DNA of 64,000 nt from Nonomuraea polychroma (GTDB taxonomy: Bacteria > Actinomycetota > Actinomycetes > Streptosporangiales > Streptosporangiaceae), in assembly GCF_004011505.1 (NCBI RefSeq), contig NZ_SAUN01000001.1:1674001-1738000 (forward strand), read 5' to 3'. Under the pieces are notes generated by a model. The model was not told the DNA's origin and did no database searches. It worked only from the letters and a program-made list of their open reading frames with translations. The first letter of the stretch is position 1. Each line of letters opens with the position of its first letter. Of this stretch, positions 32,091 to 40,475 are shown in pieces. The position numbers and the translations under genes are program-made.

Positions 32091-32474
32091 GCCCCGTCCT
32101 CCGAACTGTCGGGGCCCTACTAGAAATGACCTCTTGAAATGCAACCCACCAACTAAATGATAGTCGGGGATACCCAGGCACGCATTCCGGGAATACGATC
32201 ACACTCGGCTTGGTAATCGGGCGACAAGGAATCAATCAATCCACAGGAAAACATCGGCCAATTCCCTGCGGTAGCCCGCCTCGCACAGGGACGCCACCTC
32301 GCCCACCGAACGCGTGATCGACGAAACCGGGACCGCGGTGGCCAGCAGCCTCTGAGTAGATTGGCCAACCACACTTGAGCATCGGCCGACTCACCAGCGG
32401 ACTTCCCGACGTCTCTGGCCACGCTGCGTGTCTGCCGCGGCCGGTCGTACCGCGTCCAGATCAGACGGTGCGTG
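32091..32474. other. Upstream region of the caspase/STAND operon
   Basis: This is AT-richer than its neighbours and holds the presumed promoter of the minus operon. One 46-codon minus frame (32232-32372) is listed separately. No strong -35/-10 pair can be named. Confidence 0.4.
32232..32372 (-). CDS. Possible 46-aa peptide upstream of the caspase/STAND operon
   Basis: A GTG at 32372 opens a frame reading Val-Gly-Glu-Val-Ala-Ser-Leu-Cys-Glu-Ala-Gly-Tyr-Arg-Arg-Glu-Leu-Ala-Asp-Val, which is more protein-like than the other frames here. There is no clear ribosome site. It may be the 3' end of a lost gene or a small leader peptide for the operon. Confidence 0.25.
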   Translation of the reverse strand: MVGQSTQRLLATAVPVSSITRSVGEVASLCEAGYRRELADVFLWID

Positions 32475-32730
32475 TCGATGTCCGAAGTCGAGTGCACAGG
32501 TGGCCTGGGGTTCTGGGCCGATGTGCAGAGGAGTGCGGATATTCGAGATGTCCGTAGTCGTATGCACTGCCGTTCACCTTTGTCTGTACTCGTGTGCGCG
32601 ACGGTGATGTCCATCCGCCTCAATTCGCCGCCGTTGCGGCCTGATCACCGGGAACAACATCGCCGCTCACCATCCCGAGGGGATGGTGCAGCCGACTTTG
32701 GACAACCGTGCACTCGACTTCGTACATCGA
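32475..32730. repeat. Three copies of a 23-bp motif between the caspase operon and the sigma operon
   Basis: Copies lie at 32475-32497 and 32545-32567 in direct orientation, 70 bp apart, and at 32708-32730 inverted. Copies one and three differ at a single base; copy two differs at five. The shared core is GATGTCCG followed by AGTCG and TGCAC. They occupy the region between two divergent operons and could be operators or the ends of a small mobile fragment. Confidence 0.7.
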
Positions 32731-32918
32731 TAGCCCTGCGCGGCCCAGGAGAGGGAGCCCCATGATCCGCGCAAACTCTGGGTGTACCACGGCCAGCCTT
32801 GGATCGATTCATAGCTTTTGTGCTCTCGAGGTAACGCTCACGCCCGCCAGCCGTCTATGTGGACGACAGCTCCAGCGCCCAGATGGTCTCAGACGAGCGG
32901 AAGGGCAGGTGATCGATC

Positions 32919-33152
32919 ATGGACGTGACGATTACCGGTGCGCGAACGTGCCATTGTTGCGGAAAGGTCGGCCATCCCAGCAAGGAGTCCGCAGCGCGCT
33001 CTGCCCGGGCGTGCATGGTGGCGGCTGGCGGGCGACTGCGTGTGTACGGCTGCCCTGCTGGCAACGCCTGGCACCTGACGTCCACGCGACCACGGCGGCG
33101 CCCCAGCAGGCGGCCACGCCGGGGACCTGGTGGTCGGCGTGGGCGGCGATGA
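32919..33152 (+). CDS. Small zinc-knuckle-like protein (77 aa)
   Basis: The ATG has GGAAGGGCAGG upstream. Cys-His-Cys-Cys occurs at residues 11-14, and Gly-Cys-Pro with Trp-His-Leu-Thr near residues 44-52. This resembles small phage and plasmid proteins that fold around one zinc. The last 20 residues are almost all Arg, Pro and Gly and overlap the start of the sigma-factor gene by 23 bases. It may be the first gene of the sigma operon. Confidence 0.5.
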   Translation: MDVTITGARTCHCCGKVGHPSKESAARSARACMVAAGGRLRVYGCPAGNAWHLTSTRPRRRPSRRPRRGPGGRRGRR

Positions 33153-33681
33153 GTTCGAGGCCGTCGGCCTCTCGGCAGCATCGCATGCCGTGACCGCAGC
33201 GGATTTCGGGGAGTTCTACGACCGCGAGATGCCAGCCCTGGTGTGGTTTGTCCTGGCGCTGGGTGCCGATGGAGACACGGCTGCGGACGTGGCTCAGACC
33301 GCCTTCGTCAAGGCCTTCAGCGTTTGGGACGACCTGCGTCATCCCAAGGCGTGGCTGCGCCGGGTGGCACAAAACGACCTCAGCGACCGGCGGCGAGCAC
33401 GACAGCGGGAAACCATCAGCGATGAGCTGCCCGACCAGATCGATTTACTGTCAGCTGCGATGGCCGCCGAACTGCGCGCCGAACAGCGCGAAGTGATCGC
33501 AGCACTGAAGCTGTTACCGATCAAGCAACGTCAAGCGCTGGCCTGGTGCCTTGATGGATTCACCCCCACGGAGATCGCCGAGTCGCTGGGAATGCAGCCC
33601 ACGGCGGTCCGGCAAAACCTGTTCAAAGCCAAACGCGCCCTGAGAGCGGCCCTGGAATCGAGAGGGAGGCACCCGCGATGA
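33130..33681 (+). CDS. ECF-type RNA polymerase sigma factor (183 aa)
   Basis: Region 2 is visible at about residues 28-85 (Phe-Tyr-Asp-Arg-Glu, then Asp-Val-Ala-Gln-Thr-Ala-Phe-Val-Lys-Ala-Phe, and Pro-Lys-Ala-Trp-Leu-Arg-Arg-Val-Ala). Region 4 lies at 125-175 (Leu-Pro-Ile-Lys-Gln-Arg-Gln-Ala, then a helix-turn-helix with Thr-Ala-Val-Arg-Gln-Asn). Start choice is uncertain: a GTG at 33190 also precedes the conserved part. The stop overlaps the next gene by four bases. It probably transcribes the genes downstream of it. Confidence 0.85.
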   Translation: MVGVGGDEFEAVGLSAASHAVTAADFGEFYDREMPALVWFVLALGADGDTAADVAQTAFVKAFSVWDDLRHPKAWLRRVAQNDLSDRRRARQRETISDELPDQIDLLSAAMAAELRAEQREVIAALKLLPIKQRQALAWCLDGFTPTEIAESLGMQPTAVRQNLFKAKRALRAALESRGRHPR

Positions 33682-34301
33682 ACAGGCGATGGAGGGATTG
33701 GCTGAGCCCTGGCCACGGCGAAAGCGAAGGTCAAGGCGAGCATGAACTGAACGCACTGCTGGCCCAGACCCGGGCCTCGGCCATCGCGGCCATCGAGGGA
33801 ACCCTGGATCTGCAGGCGGGCAAGGAAGCCATCTTCGCTCTGCACGGCAGCAGGCGCCAGGACCGCGCCGCAACGGTGGCGACGGAGCCGCCCACTGGCG
33901 TGCTGGCCGAGGTGTGCGAGCACATCGCCCTGTTGTTGACGGTGGTGCAGGTGGAAAACGAGCCAGGCCGCAGCCCTGCTCAGGCCGCAGCCGTCCCCTA
34001 CCTGTACGCCGCTCGGCAATTCTTGATTCAGCTGCGTGCGGGGTTACTCAAGCGGGAATTGCCCAAGGCCGAGGCGGCACGGCTGGTCTCCAGCGTTGAG
34101 CACGCCCTCAAGCAGGCCCGTCGGCGTCTGTTGCAAGTCCTGCCGGTCGATCCTCGGCACGGCACCTCCGACCCCACCCGTGACCTGCTGGAGGTGGTGG
34201 ACGACCTCCTCGGGCAGCTCAGCGTCCTAAACGGCAAGATCGTCTGGTTGTTCGACGACATTGACGAGAGCACTTGTCCCGTTCCCGCTCCACACACGTG
34301 A
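33678..34301 (+). CDS. Helical protein coupled to the ECF sigma gene (207 aa)
   Basis: The ATG overlaps the sigma stop (ATGA). The product is soluble and mainly helical, with Leu/Ala-rich heptads between residues 70 and 190 and no membrane segment. In many ECF operons this slot holds the anti-sigma factor. There is no zinc-binding His-x3-Cys-x2-Cys motif or membrane helix here, so a standard ZAS anti-sigma is unlikely. Function unknown; a cytosolic sigma partner is a reasonable guess. Confidence 0.6.
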   Translation: MNRRWRDWLSPGHGESEGQGEHELNALLAQTRASAIAAIEGTLDLQAGKEAIFALHGSRRQDRAATVATEPPTGVLAEVCEHIALLLTVVQVENEPGRSPAQAAAVPYLYAARQFLIQLRAGLLKRELPKAEAARLVSSVEHALKQARRRLLQVLPVDPRHGTSDPTRDLLEVVDDLLGQLSVLNGKIVWLFDDIDESTCPVPAPHT

Positions 34302-34345
34302 GCGGAAACCCCCGTTCTGTATCCCCTCCTACTGAGGAGCAGGCC

Positions 34346-35416
34346 ATGGGTAAGGCCAAACGGATCAAGAACCAGCGGCGAGCACGCTGGAGCGCCCCGG
34401 CAGCGAGCCGCACCCTGAATAGCATCACCGACATCGAGCAGGCTGGCGAGGAGTTCACGGCCGAGACCGCGTGCCGCCTCACCTACCTGAACGATCCGAT
34501 CCTCGGCAATGGCCAACCGGTCAGCGGCATGGGCCCGGACGGCGAGCTGCTCGTCGACGACAGCGGCACCGTGGAACCGATCCCCGTCGTGCTGTTCGAG
34601 CCCAGCCGAATCATCGTCCGAACGGACCGGATCACCGGGGCCGTGCTTGGGGAGACCCGAACGGAGGCGATCGTGGGGGGCGGATTTCATCATCTGCCCG
34701 ACAGTCCTGTGTGGACCATCCAGCCAGCGCTGGGCTGGGGCGTCTATCGCACCGGCGAGGGCGTGGTGCTCCGCGACGCAAGCGGTGTGATCTGGGCCTC
34801 CGGCGCGCCCGCCTTGGATCCGGCATGGGTTTCTGCCGCCACCAGCTACGGCTACGTCGTCGCCTTCTACGGGCCCAAGCTCGGCGTCCGAACTCCACCT
34901 AGGCTCTCCCCGCGGGCGTACACCACGGCCAAGCGCCGGGCCGAATTCGTGCAAGGCCGGGCCCAGGGACTGACCACTGTGGCCATCGTGACCTGGCATG
35001 GCGCGACAGAGGAGGACCTGGAGTGGGTGGTAGCCGAGCCGGGCAGCTACGGTCAACCGCTCCCGGTGGTGTTCGCCCCGGCCGCCACCTTCCGGATGCA
35101 CGGCGGAGCAGACCTGTTCGGCCTCACCCCACTGCGCCTGCATGACCCCTTGCCGACAACTCCGCTGCCCGATCTGATCGCACACATCAGTCCCACCGAC
35201 GTGGACCTGATCCGCCCCAACGAGCCGATGCCGACCAACTACGTCGCCGGCGTGCACTACGGCGAAGGCCTGAGCATCTCCTGGCTGCAGGCCGCCCGAC
35301 GGCTAGGCAAGGTGCTGCTGTTGACCGGGCCCACACTGCCCGGCAAGAGCGGCACAGACCCGAGTCAAGCATGGCGGGGCATCTCGGCAGGGATCGTGCA
35401 GGTGGAGACGCGATGA
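34346..35416 (+). CDS. Uncharacterised protein of the sigma operon (356 aa)
   Basis: The ATG at 34346 has GAGGAG upstream, and the first residues are very basic (Met-Gly-Lys-Ala-Lys-Arg-Ile-Lys-Asn-Gln-Arg-Arg). The body reads as a beta-rich domain to about residue 190, then an alpha/beta region with Thr-Val-Ala-Ile-Val-Thr-Trp-His-Gly and a C-terminal helical part. No catalytic signature is recognised. It sits 44 bases after the helical protein gene and overlaps the next gene by four bases, so it belongs to the sigma operon. Confidence 0.6.
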   Translation: MGKAKRIKNQRRARWSAPAASRTLNSITDIEQAGEEFTAETACRLTYLNDPILGNGQPVSGMGPDGELLVDDSGTVEPIPVVLFEPSRIIVRTDRITGAVLGETRTEAIVGGGFHHLPDSPVWTIQPALGWGVYRTGEGVVLRDASGVIWASGAPALDPAWVSAATSYGYVVAFYGPKLGVRTPPRLSPRAYTTAKRRAEFVQGRAQGLTTVAIVTWHGATEEDLEWVVAEPGSYGQPLPVVFAPAATFRMHGGADLFGLTPLRLHDPLPTTPLPDLIAHISPTDVDLIRPNEPMPTNYVAGVHYGEGLSISWLQAARRLGKVLLLTGPTLPGKSGTDPSQAWRGISAGIVQVETR

Positions 35417-36918
35417 GCACCGACCAGCATCCCCGCGTGGACCACTCTCCCCTGCACGACTTGTCCGGATGCGCCCGCTTGCTCGGCTGGCCGCGGCCGT
35501 TGTTGTGGTGGCGGATCCGGACAGGCGTCTTCCCTGCACATACCAGCCAACACAACGGACATCCGAGATGGCGCGAAAGCGACGTCTATCGGTGGGCAGC
35601 CACCCATGCTGCCCGCGAGCTGGCCAGCCGCATCCCGGTCACCTACTGGCCAGATGCCACCGCGCCGGCGCCCTACGACGGAAGCCACCGGATGGAGCGT
35701 GCCACCCTTCTGTGCTGGCATACCCAGCTTGGCCCGCTGTGGCTGGTATGGCCCGACCCGGAATACGCCCATGAAACCGCCCTGCAGCGAGCCCGCTACG
35801 AAGTCGGCGCCGAGGCTGCGGCGATCGTGGCCGTTCGCAGCGACTTCACCGCCTTCGGCCCTGCGCTGCAAGCGATCCTGCCCGACACCGGCGTCGTCTA
35901 CGAGCCCGCATGGCCACAGCTGTCCCGCATACTCGGTCAACCAGCGCCATACTGGCCATACATGCTGCGCATCGGCGATCTGCTGACCGCCTGGCGGCCA
36001 GCCGCCGCCAAGGCGTCCGCCGCCACCATTCCCGAGCTGAATGTCGTGCCGCTGCTGCGGCTGGCTGCCGTTCTCGACGATGGCAGTCCGGCGCAACAGG
36101 TCTTGGTGAACCTCGCCAGGATCGCCCAGCATCGCGCCAGCACCTCGGCCGAGGGGGACTTGCAGATGCTGGCCGACGCCGTTGAGCCGGGCACCACCGT
36201 GGTGGCCGCCATTCCCTTGAACGTGCCCGACGTCGACAGCTCCGACCTCGATGAAGCGGTGCGGCGCGTCGGATGGCTGGAGATCCTCGGCCGCGACGAC
36301 ATCCTTGCGCTGCAGTGCGTCCAGGAGGCGATGAAGTGGGACGGTGGCGACGATTTTCCCTACAGCAACCCGGAAACCATCGATACCCGTACCACCTGCG
36401 GTGCCGAATGGGCCCGGCGCCTGGTACCTAGCACACGCACCGCAGCTTTCGAAATCATGCACCACGGCCACTGGACGGACGGGGACGCAGGATGCCTGAT
36501 CGACCCCGAAACCGACGCTCCAGTCATGCGCACCCCCACCGGAAACATGGACACCGCCATCCCACGTAGGCTGCCCGCCAGCAGCCCTCTGGCCGAGATC
36601 ATCTTGGATCAGACCATCTGGGTGCGCACCCAAGACGGCATCCTCTACCCCGCGCCCAAGCACTCCTACTACGGCCTCAGCTGGGGCTATCCAGGAGTTG
36701 GCCCCGGGACGCTGGCGCTACTGATACACCACTTGCTCGACGACATCAACGCGCCCGGAGCGCGTGGCGCCTCTGGAGCTCCCGAGGGCTTGGACGCCCT
36801 CACCGAAACCGACTGGCCAAAAGGCACCGTACTAAGCCGCGCCCAGCTCGAAGCATCTCGTGCCGGACGCCCGCCGGAAAGCCCGGGTAGCAACGCACCG
36901 CCTGGAGCGACTTCTTGA
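35413..36918 (+). CDS. Uncharacterised protein with an N-terminal MerR/excisionase-like HTH (501 aa)
   Basis: The ATG at 35413 overlaps the preceding stop. Residues about 18-65 resemble a winged helix of the excisionase/MerR kind (Ala-Arg-Leu-Leu-Gly-Trp-Pro, an Arg-rich turn, then Trp-Arg-Glu-Ser-Asp-Val-Tyr-Arg-Trp). The remaining 430 residues are alpha/beta with many Trp and Pro and no recognised motif. As the last gene of the sigma operon it may be its effector or a DNA-associated partner. Confidence 0.6.
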   Translation: MSTDQHPRVDHSPLHDLSGCARLLGWPRPLLWWRIRTGVFPAHTSQHNGHPRWRESDVYRWAATHAARELASRIPVTYWPDATAPAPYDGSHRMERATLLCWHTQLGPLWLVWPDPEYAHETALQRARYEVGAEAAAIVAVRSDFTAFGPALQAILPDTGVVYEPAWPQLSRILGQPAPYWPYMLRIGDLLTAWRPAAAKASAATIPELNVVPLLRLAAVLDDGSPAQQVLVNLARIAQHRASTSAEGDLQMLADAVEPGTTVVAAIPLNVPDVDSSDLDEAVRRVGWLEILGRDDILALQCVQEAMKWDGGDDFPYSNPETIDTRTTCGAEWARRLVPSTRTAAFEIMHHGHWTDGDAGCLIDPETDAPVMRTPTGNMDTAIPRRLPASSPLAEIILDQTIWVRTQDGILYPAPKHSYYGLSWGYPGVGPGTLALLIHHLLDDINAPGARGASGAPEGLDALTETDWPKGTVLSRAQLEASRAGRPPESPGSNAPPGATS

Positions 36919-36950
36919 GACGCATCGCCGCTGGCCGCATCGAGACCCGA

Positions 36951-37000
36951 ATTCCTTCCGGAATATTTTCGCGATTTTTTGTCGACTCATCCGCTACACT
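36951..37000 (+). promoter_or_regulatory. Inverted repeat and -10 box before the second HTH-metallopeptidase gene
   Basis: ATTCC and GGAAT (36951-36955 and 36960-36964) form an inverted repeat with a TTCC spacer. TACACT at 36995-37000 is a good -10 hexamer only eight bases before the ATG at 37008, with no ribosome site between. Transcription would begin at or beside the ATG, so the message is probably leaderless. The repeat is a candidate autoregulatory operator. Confidence 0.55.
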
Positions 37001-37007
37001 CGCACCC

Positions 37008-38102
37008 ATGGATGCGTTGTTCCCGTTGGATGAGCCCGTGGCGAACCAGCAGTTGCTGGTCGCGGCGCGCGAGGCCCTGGAGCTGACGCAGGCCCAGCTC
37101 GCCGACCGGCTCACCAAGATCATGGGCGCCCACCCCAAGATCAGTCAGGGGTATGTGTCCCGGGTGGAAAAGGGCGCCCTGACGGTCAGCGGGGATCGAC
37201 TGGAGGTGTTCGCGACCGCATTGGAGTGCACGCCGGATCTACTGACAGCCGACTCCAAGATATGGTCACTGGGCGAGGGATGCCTTTACCACCGGAACCG
37301 TGCCTCGACCAAAGCCTCGACGCTGCGGACGCTCCACGCCCGGGTCAACCTGCTCCGCCTCTACCTACAGCGCCTCGCAGAGGTCGCGGGGCAGAGGCTG
37401 CCGGAGTTCACTTGGACTCCGATGCATGTAGGAGGCATGGACGGCGCGGACGAGGTCGCTCAGGCCGTGCGCTCCGAGCTCGGGCTTGGCCGGGGCGCGG
37501 TCGAGTCGGTCACGGCGATCGCTGAACGCATGGGCGCACTGGTGGTGCCGATGTCCCTAGGAGGACGCGAGGTCGACGCGACCAGCCTGCATCCTCCCGG
37601 GGAGGCCCCACTCTTCGTGATCAATACCGACGCCCCCACCGATCGCCAGAGATTCACGCTGGGTCACGAGCTCGGCCACGTGGCGTGCTCCCCGGATCCG
37701 GACGAGGACGTCGAAGAAATGGCCCAGCGGTTCTCGGCAGAACTACTCGCTCCATCGGCAGAACTGAGGAATGACCTGCGGGCTGCGCCGATCACGCCGG
37801 CGCGGCTCTTGCAGCTCAAGTCCACCTGGCGAATCTCCGCAGCCGAGGTGCTTCGCCGAGCAGTGGATCTCGCAGTGATCAGCGACTCGCGGTATCGCAG
37901 CATCAACGCCCAGATCTCGGCGCTCGGCTGGCGAACCGGCGAGCCTGAGCCGCTGCCCGCCGAGCGACCCGTGGTGGTCCCGGCTCTGGTCCAGGCCGCG
38001 GTGAAGGCAGCCGGTGGGGCAGACGCCGCCGCTGCCGCAGCTGGAACAACTACAGACAAACTGCGTGAGCTGTTCGGTAACGACGTGGTTCCACACATCT
38101 GA
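37008..38102 (+). CDS. HTH plus ImmA/IrrE-type metallopeptidase regulator, second copy (364 aa)
   Basis: Residues about 15-75 are a Cro/CI-type HTH (Leu-Thr-Gln-Ala-Gln-Leu-Ala-Asp, then Gly-Tyr-Val-Ser-Arg-Val-Glu). The zinc motif His-Glu-Leu-Gly-His lies at 220-224, within Thr-Leu-Gly-His-Glu-Leu-Gly-His, and is followed by the Glu-rich helix of the family. It is only distantly similar to the protein at 19461-20576. The next gene begins eleven bases after its stop, so the two form an operon. By analogy it should be a damage- or stress-relieved repressor of its neighbour. Confidence 0.8.
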   Translation: MDALFPLDEPVANQQLLVAAREALELTQAQLADRLTKIMGAHPKISQGYVSRVEKGALTVSGDRLEVFATALECTPDLLTADSKIWSLGEGCLYHRNRASTKASTLRTLHARVNLLRLYLQRLAEVAGQRLPEFTWTPMHVGGMDGADEVAQAVRSELGLGRGAVESVTAIAERMGALVVPMSLGGREVDATSLHPPGEAPLFVINTDAPTDRQRFTLGHELGHVACSPDPDEDVEEMAQRFSAELLAPSAELRNDLRAAPITPARLLQLKSTWRISAAEVLRRAVDLAVISDSRYRSINAQISALGWRTGEPEPLPAERPVVVPALVQAAVKAAGGADAAAAAAGTTTDKLRELFGNDVVPHI

Positions 38103-38113
38103 GGAAGCAGCTG

Positions 38114-39364
38114 ATGACGAATCGGCAGGATGGCCCCACCGACGGGGCCAGCTCGGGGGTCGACGCTCGTTCGGACCTGGAGGCTCGGTGGGCAGCCCTC
38201 GCGACCCGACGCTCCCCTGACGTCCCGGACGGCCCCGCGGCTACCCTCCTCAACCGGGTCATGGTCTACACGCAGGCGAGCAGGATCGAGCTTGTCCGGC
38301 CGTTCCTGGATCGGCAGCGGTCGGGGCTGGTGATCGCGGGTGTAAACCCGCGCAAGGGCATCCAGCTCGACCTGGCAAGCCGCGACCGCGACGTTGTGTT
38401 CATGATCGACCCGGCGGTGTACGACGGCAAGGACGTCGAGGGCAAGGAGAAGTACACCGCCACCTGCGATGCGCCATTCCGAGTACCTGAGGGCAGACTC
38501 TGGTCGGTGTCCCTCGGAGACGTTCTCGACGAGCAGCTCGAAGCCGGCGCGGCGACGGCGCTGACGCCTAGCGGCTTCATCGCCACCATCGACGTCCTCA
38601 AGGCCGCCGTCGAGAAGTTCAAGCAGCTCAAGCACAGCAACGCGATGCTGGTCGTCCCGTTGCACATCTCGCTGCTCGGCCCCAGGTACTTCAGCCAGAC
38701 TTTGGCCGTCCTCCAGCACTTGGAGGGGCCGGTGGCGCTGGCCCTGGGCCGCCAAGGCGACCCCCTCGACCAGAACAAGCAGATCATCCCCAACCTGCGG
38801 ACCCTTGCCGCCACCATCCCCCTGATGCCGATCCGGACAGACTTCAACGCCCTCGACCTCGTCGCACACGGCGCCTTCGCCGGCGCCATCGGGACCGGGG
38901 GCAGTCTCCGCCACGCGATCGACCCCACCGAAAAGCCCTTCGCCTTCAGCAAGAACCCGTCTCCCAGCGTCCTGATCCCCGAACTTGCCTGCTTCTGGAA
39001 GGGCAGCAAGATCGCTGAGGAGTTCGGTGCGCGGCCGGGTGCCACACCTCGATGTTTCTGCACCGTCTGCTCCGCCCAGAACCCGGGCGGCCAGCGTCTC
39101 AGCAGGTTCCTGAGCCGAGACGATCAGGAAGAAGCCATCGTGCATGCGATCGCCGTGTGGTCGACATGGGCACGCGACATCCTCGATGCTCCGACCATAC
39201 GAGACCGGGCCATCTACTGGCGTAAGCGCTGCAAGGACGCAGTCGATCACCACACGATCTTCAGCCGCCTGCTCAATCGACTGGAGGAGTTCAAGCCGCA
39301 GTCCCCAGTCGAGGCTTGGGCCACGCTGCCGGCCTGGCCGACTGACGTCGTCGCCAACGCCTGA
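38114..39364 (+). CDS. Protein with a TGT-like zinc motif, co-transcribed with the HTH-metallopeptidase (416 aa)
   Basis: Cys314-x-Cys316-x2-Cys319 followed by His344 matches the zinc site of tRNA-guanine transglycosylases (CxCxxC, about 25 residues, His). Upstream, alternating strands and helices with Asp at 99 and 243 and Gly-rich loops would fit a TIM barrel. DpdA-like TGT relatives insert 7-deazaguanine into DNA in some defence islands. Here the wider family signature is not obvious, so this is a structural guess. It has no partner enzymes for deazapurine synthesis nearby. Confidence 0.5.
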   Translation: MTNRQDGPTDGASSGVDARSDLEARWAALATRRSPDVPDGPAATLLNRVMVYTQASRIELVRPFLDRQRSGLVIAGVNPRKGIQLDLASRDRDVVFMIDPAVYDGKDVEGKEKYTATCDAPFRVPEGRLWSVSLGDVLDEQLEAGAATALTPSGFIATIDVLKAAVEKFKQLKHSNAMLVVPLHISLLGPRYFSQTLAVLQHLEGPVALALGRQGDPLDQNKQIIPNLRTLAATIPLMPIRTDFNALDLVAHGAFAGAIGTGGSLRHAIDPTEKPFAFSKNPSPSVLIPELACFWKGSKIAEEFGARPGATPRCFCTVCSAQNPGGQRLSRFLSRDDQEEAIVHAIAVWSTWARDILDAPTIRDRAIYWRKRCKDAVDHHTIFSRLLNRLEEFKPQSPVEAWATLPAWPTDVVANA

Positions 39365-39366
39365 CC

Positions 39367-39987
39367 TCAGACCCCGAGTTTTCCCGTCGCCTGACGGTAG
39401 ATGGTTTCAGTGAAACGCCACCACGCAGTGGTCGGCTGCCAGTCGGTCAGAGACTCTGGTTCGACCAGGACTCGGGCAGGTCGCTGATCAACGACCGCCA
39501 CGCCGATGCCATACAGGTCGGCCATTGCCAGCTCCTCGTGCCGGTTACCCGGCACGGACGGGACAAGGGTCATGCGGCTGCAGTAGGCGGCGAAGCGAGA
39601 AGCACGAACCAGCCCATCGTGCAAATCCGTAGCAGTCACCACGGCCAACAGCGGAGTAACCGGCGGAACGATGTGGCGCGTGACCGTGTCCGCTGTGATC
39701 GTCGCGACCCCACCCGGAGCGCGGTACAAGCGGCGCTTGTGCGAGCGAGGCAGGGACCTGAGCGGAACGGGAAATCCCTCCGGCAGCGCCATGAGTAGGT
39801 CCAGCAAGTCCCACGCGAGCACGGCACCGAGACCGACCTGTGCGCGGCGAGCCCACTCGACATCGTCGCGTCGATAGGCCATCCAGACCGAGGTGTCGAA
39901 CAGGCGCAGGCGGGTAACCGCAACGTCGGCGGCGGCGGGACGTGGCGTCGATCCCGAAAACCTGACCAATGTAGATGCGGAGATCAT
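39367..39987 (-). CDS. Hypothetical protein, last gene of a coupled three-gene operon (206 aa)
   Basis: The start at 39987 overlaps the stop of the winged-helix gene (ATGA). The product is an alpha/beta soluble protein with Leu-Phe-Asp-Thr-Ser-Val-Trp near residue 30 and a Trp-rich C-terminus. An early strand ending in Asp recalls PIN-like nucleases, but the further acidic residues of that fold are not convincing. It is convergent with the TGT-like gene, the stops being two bases apart. Function unknown. Confidence 0.55.
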   Translation of the reverse strand: MISASTLVRFSGSTPRPAAADVAVTRLRLFDTSVWMAYRRDDVEWARRAQVGLGAVLAWDLLDLLMALPEGFPVPLRSLPRSHKRRLYRAPGGVATITADTVTRHIVPPVTPLLAVVTATDLHDGLVRASRFAAYCSRMTLVPSVPGNRHEELAMADLYGIGVAVVDQRPARVLVEPESLTDWQPTTAWWRFTETIYRQATGKLGV

Positions 39988-40475
39988 CCGGCCACCTCCG
40001 GAAGGCGGTCGGACGTGCCATGAAGCTCGATCTCCACCCCAAGATCCTCCACCATTCTCCGCAAGCCCGTCCATACCGGGTTCCCCGTTGGCAGGTAATA
40101 CACCCTCGCGTCACTGTCCGCCCTGCTCACCCTGCGGACCACTCCAGCCGAGACGAGCAATTTTAGCGACGGATAGTAGACGCTCGATGACACTTTGCAG
40201 CGGTTGGCGAGCTGACTGATACACAACCCGCCGCGCGTCTCCTCCTTCACGAGGGCCGCCAGCATCTCCAGCCGATAGCGGTGGCCGAACAAGGCCGACG
40301 ACAGGGGTCTCAGCTCGTTCAACGTCACAAAGCGACTATAGCCATTCGCGATTCGCGATAGACGGCATAGGAGGTTGTGGGCGCGTGTGTGGTGCTTGGC
40401 CATGCCGTAGCCGTCAGTTGGGCCAGCAAGCGGCCAGTGTGGAGGCAGGCGGTTCGGAGTCACCGGAGTGGTCAC
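39984..40475 (-). CDS. Winged-helix transcriptional regulator (163 aa)
   Basis: Residues about 60-135 show an ArsR/PadR-like winged helix: Leu-Ser-Ser-Ala-Leu-Phe-Gly-His-Arg-Tyr, then Leu-Ala-Asn-Arg-Cys-Lys-Val-Ser-Ser-Ser-Val-Tyr and a wing with Val-Tyr-Tyr-Leu-Pro. Both its start and stop overlap neighbouring genes by four bases, so it is translated with them. The first 25 residues are not conserved-looking, and an internal ATG may be the true start. It probably regulates this operon. Confidence 0.7.
   Translation of the reverse strand: MTTPVTPNRLPPHWPLAGPTDGYGMAKHHTRAHNLLCRLSRIANGYSRFVTLNELRPLSSALFGHRYRLEMLAALVKEETRGGLCISQLANRCKVSSSVYYPSLKLLVSAGVVRRVSRADSDARVYYLPTGNPVWTGLRRMVEDLGVEIELHGTSDRLPEVAG

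Noticed and set aside
39367..39987. PIN-domain nuclease call for the 206-aa protein
   Set aside because: Only one early Asp in a suitable setting is seen; the other acidic residues of PIN domains could not be placed.
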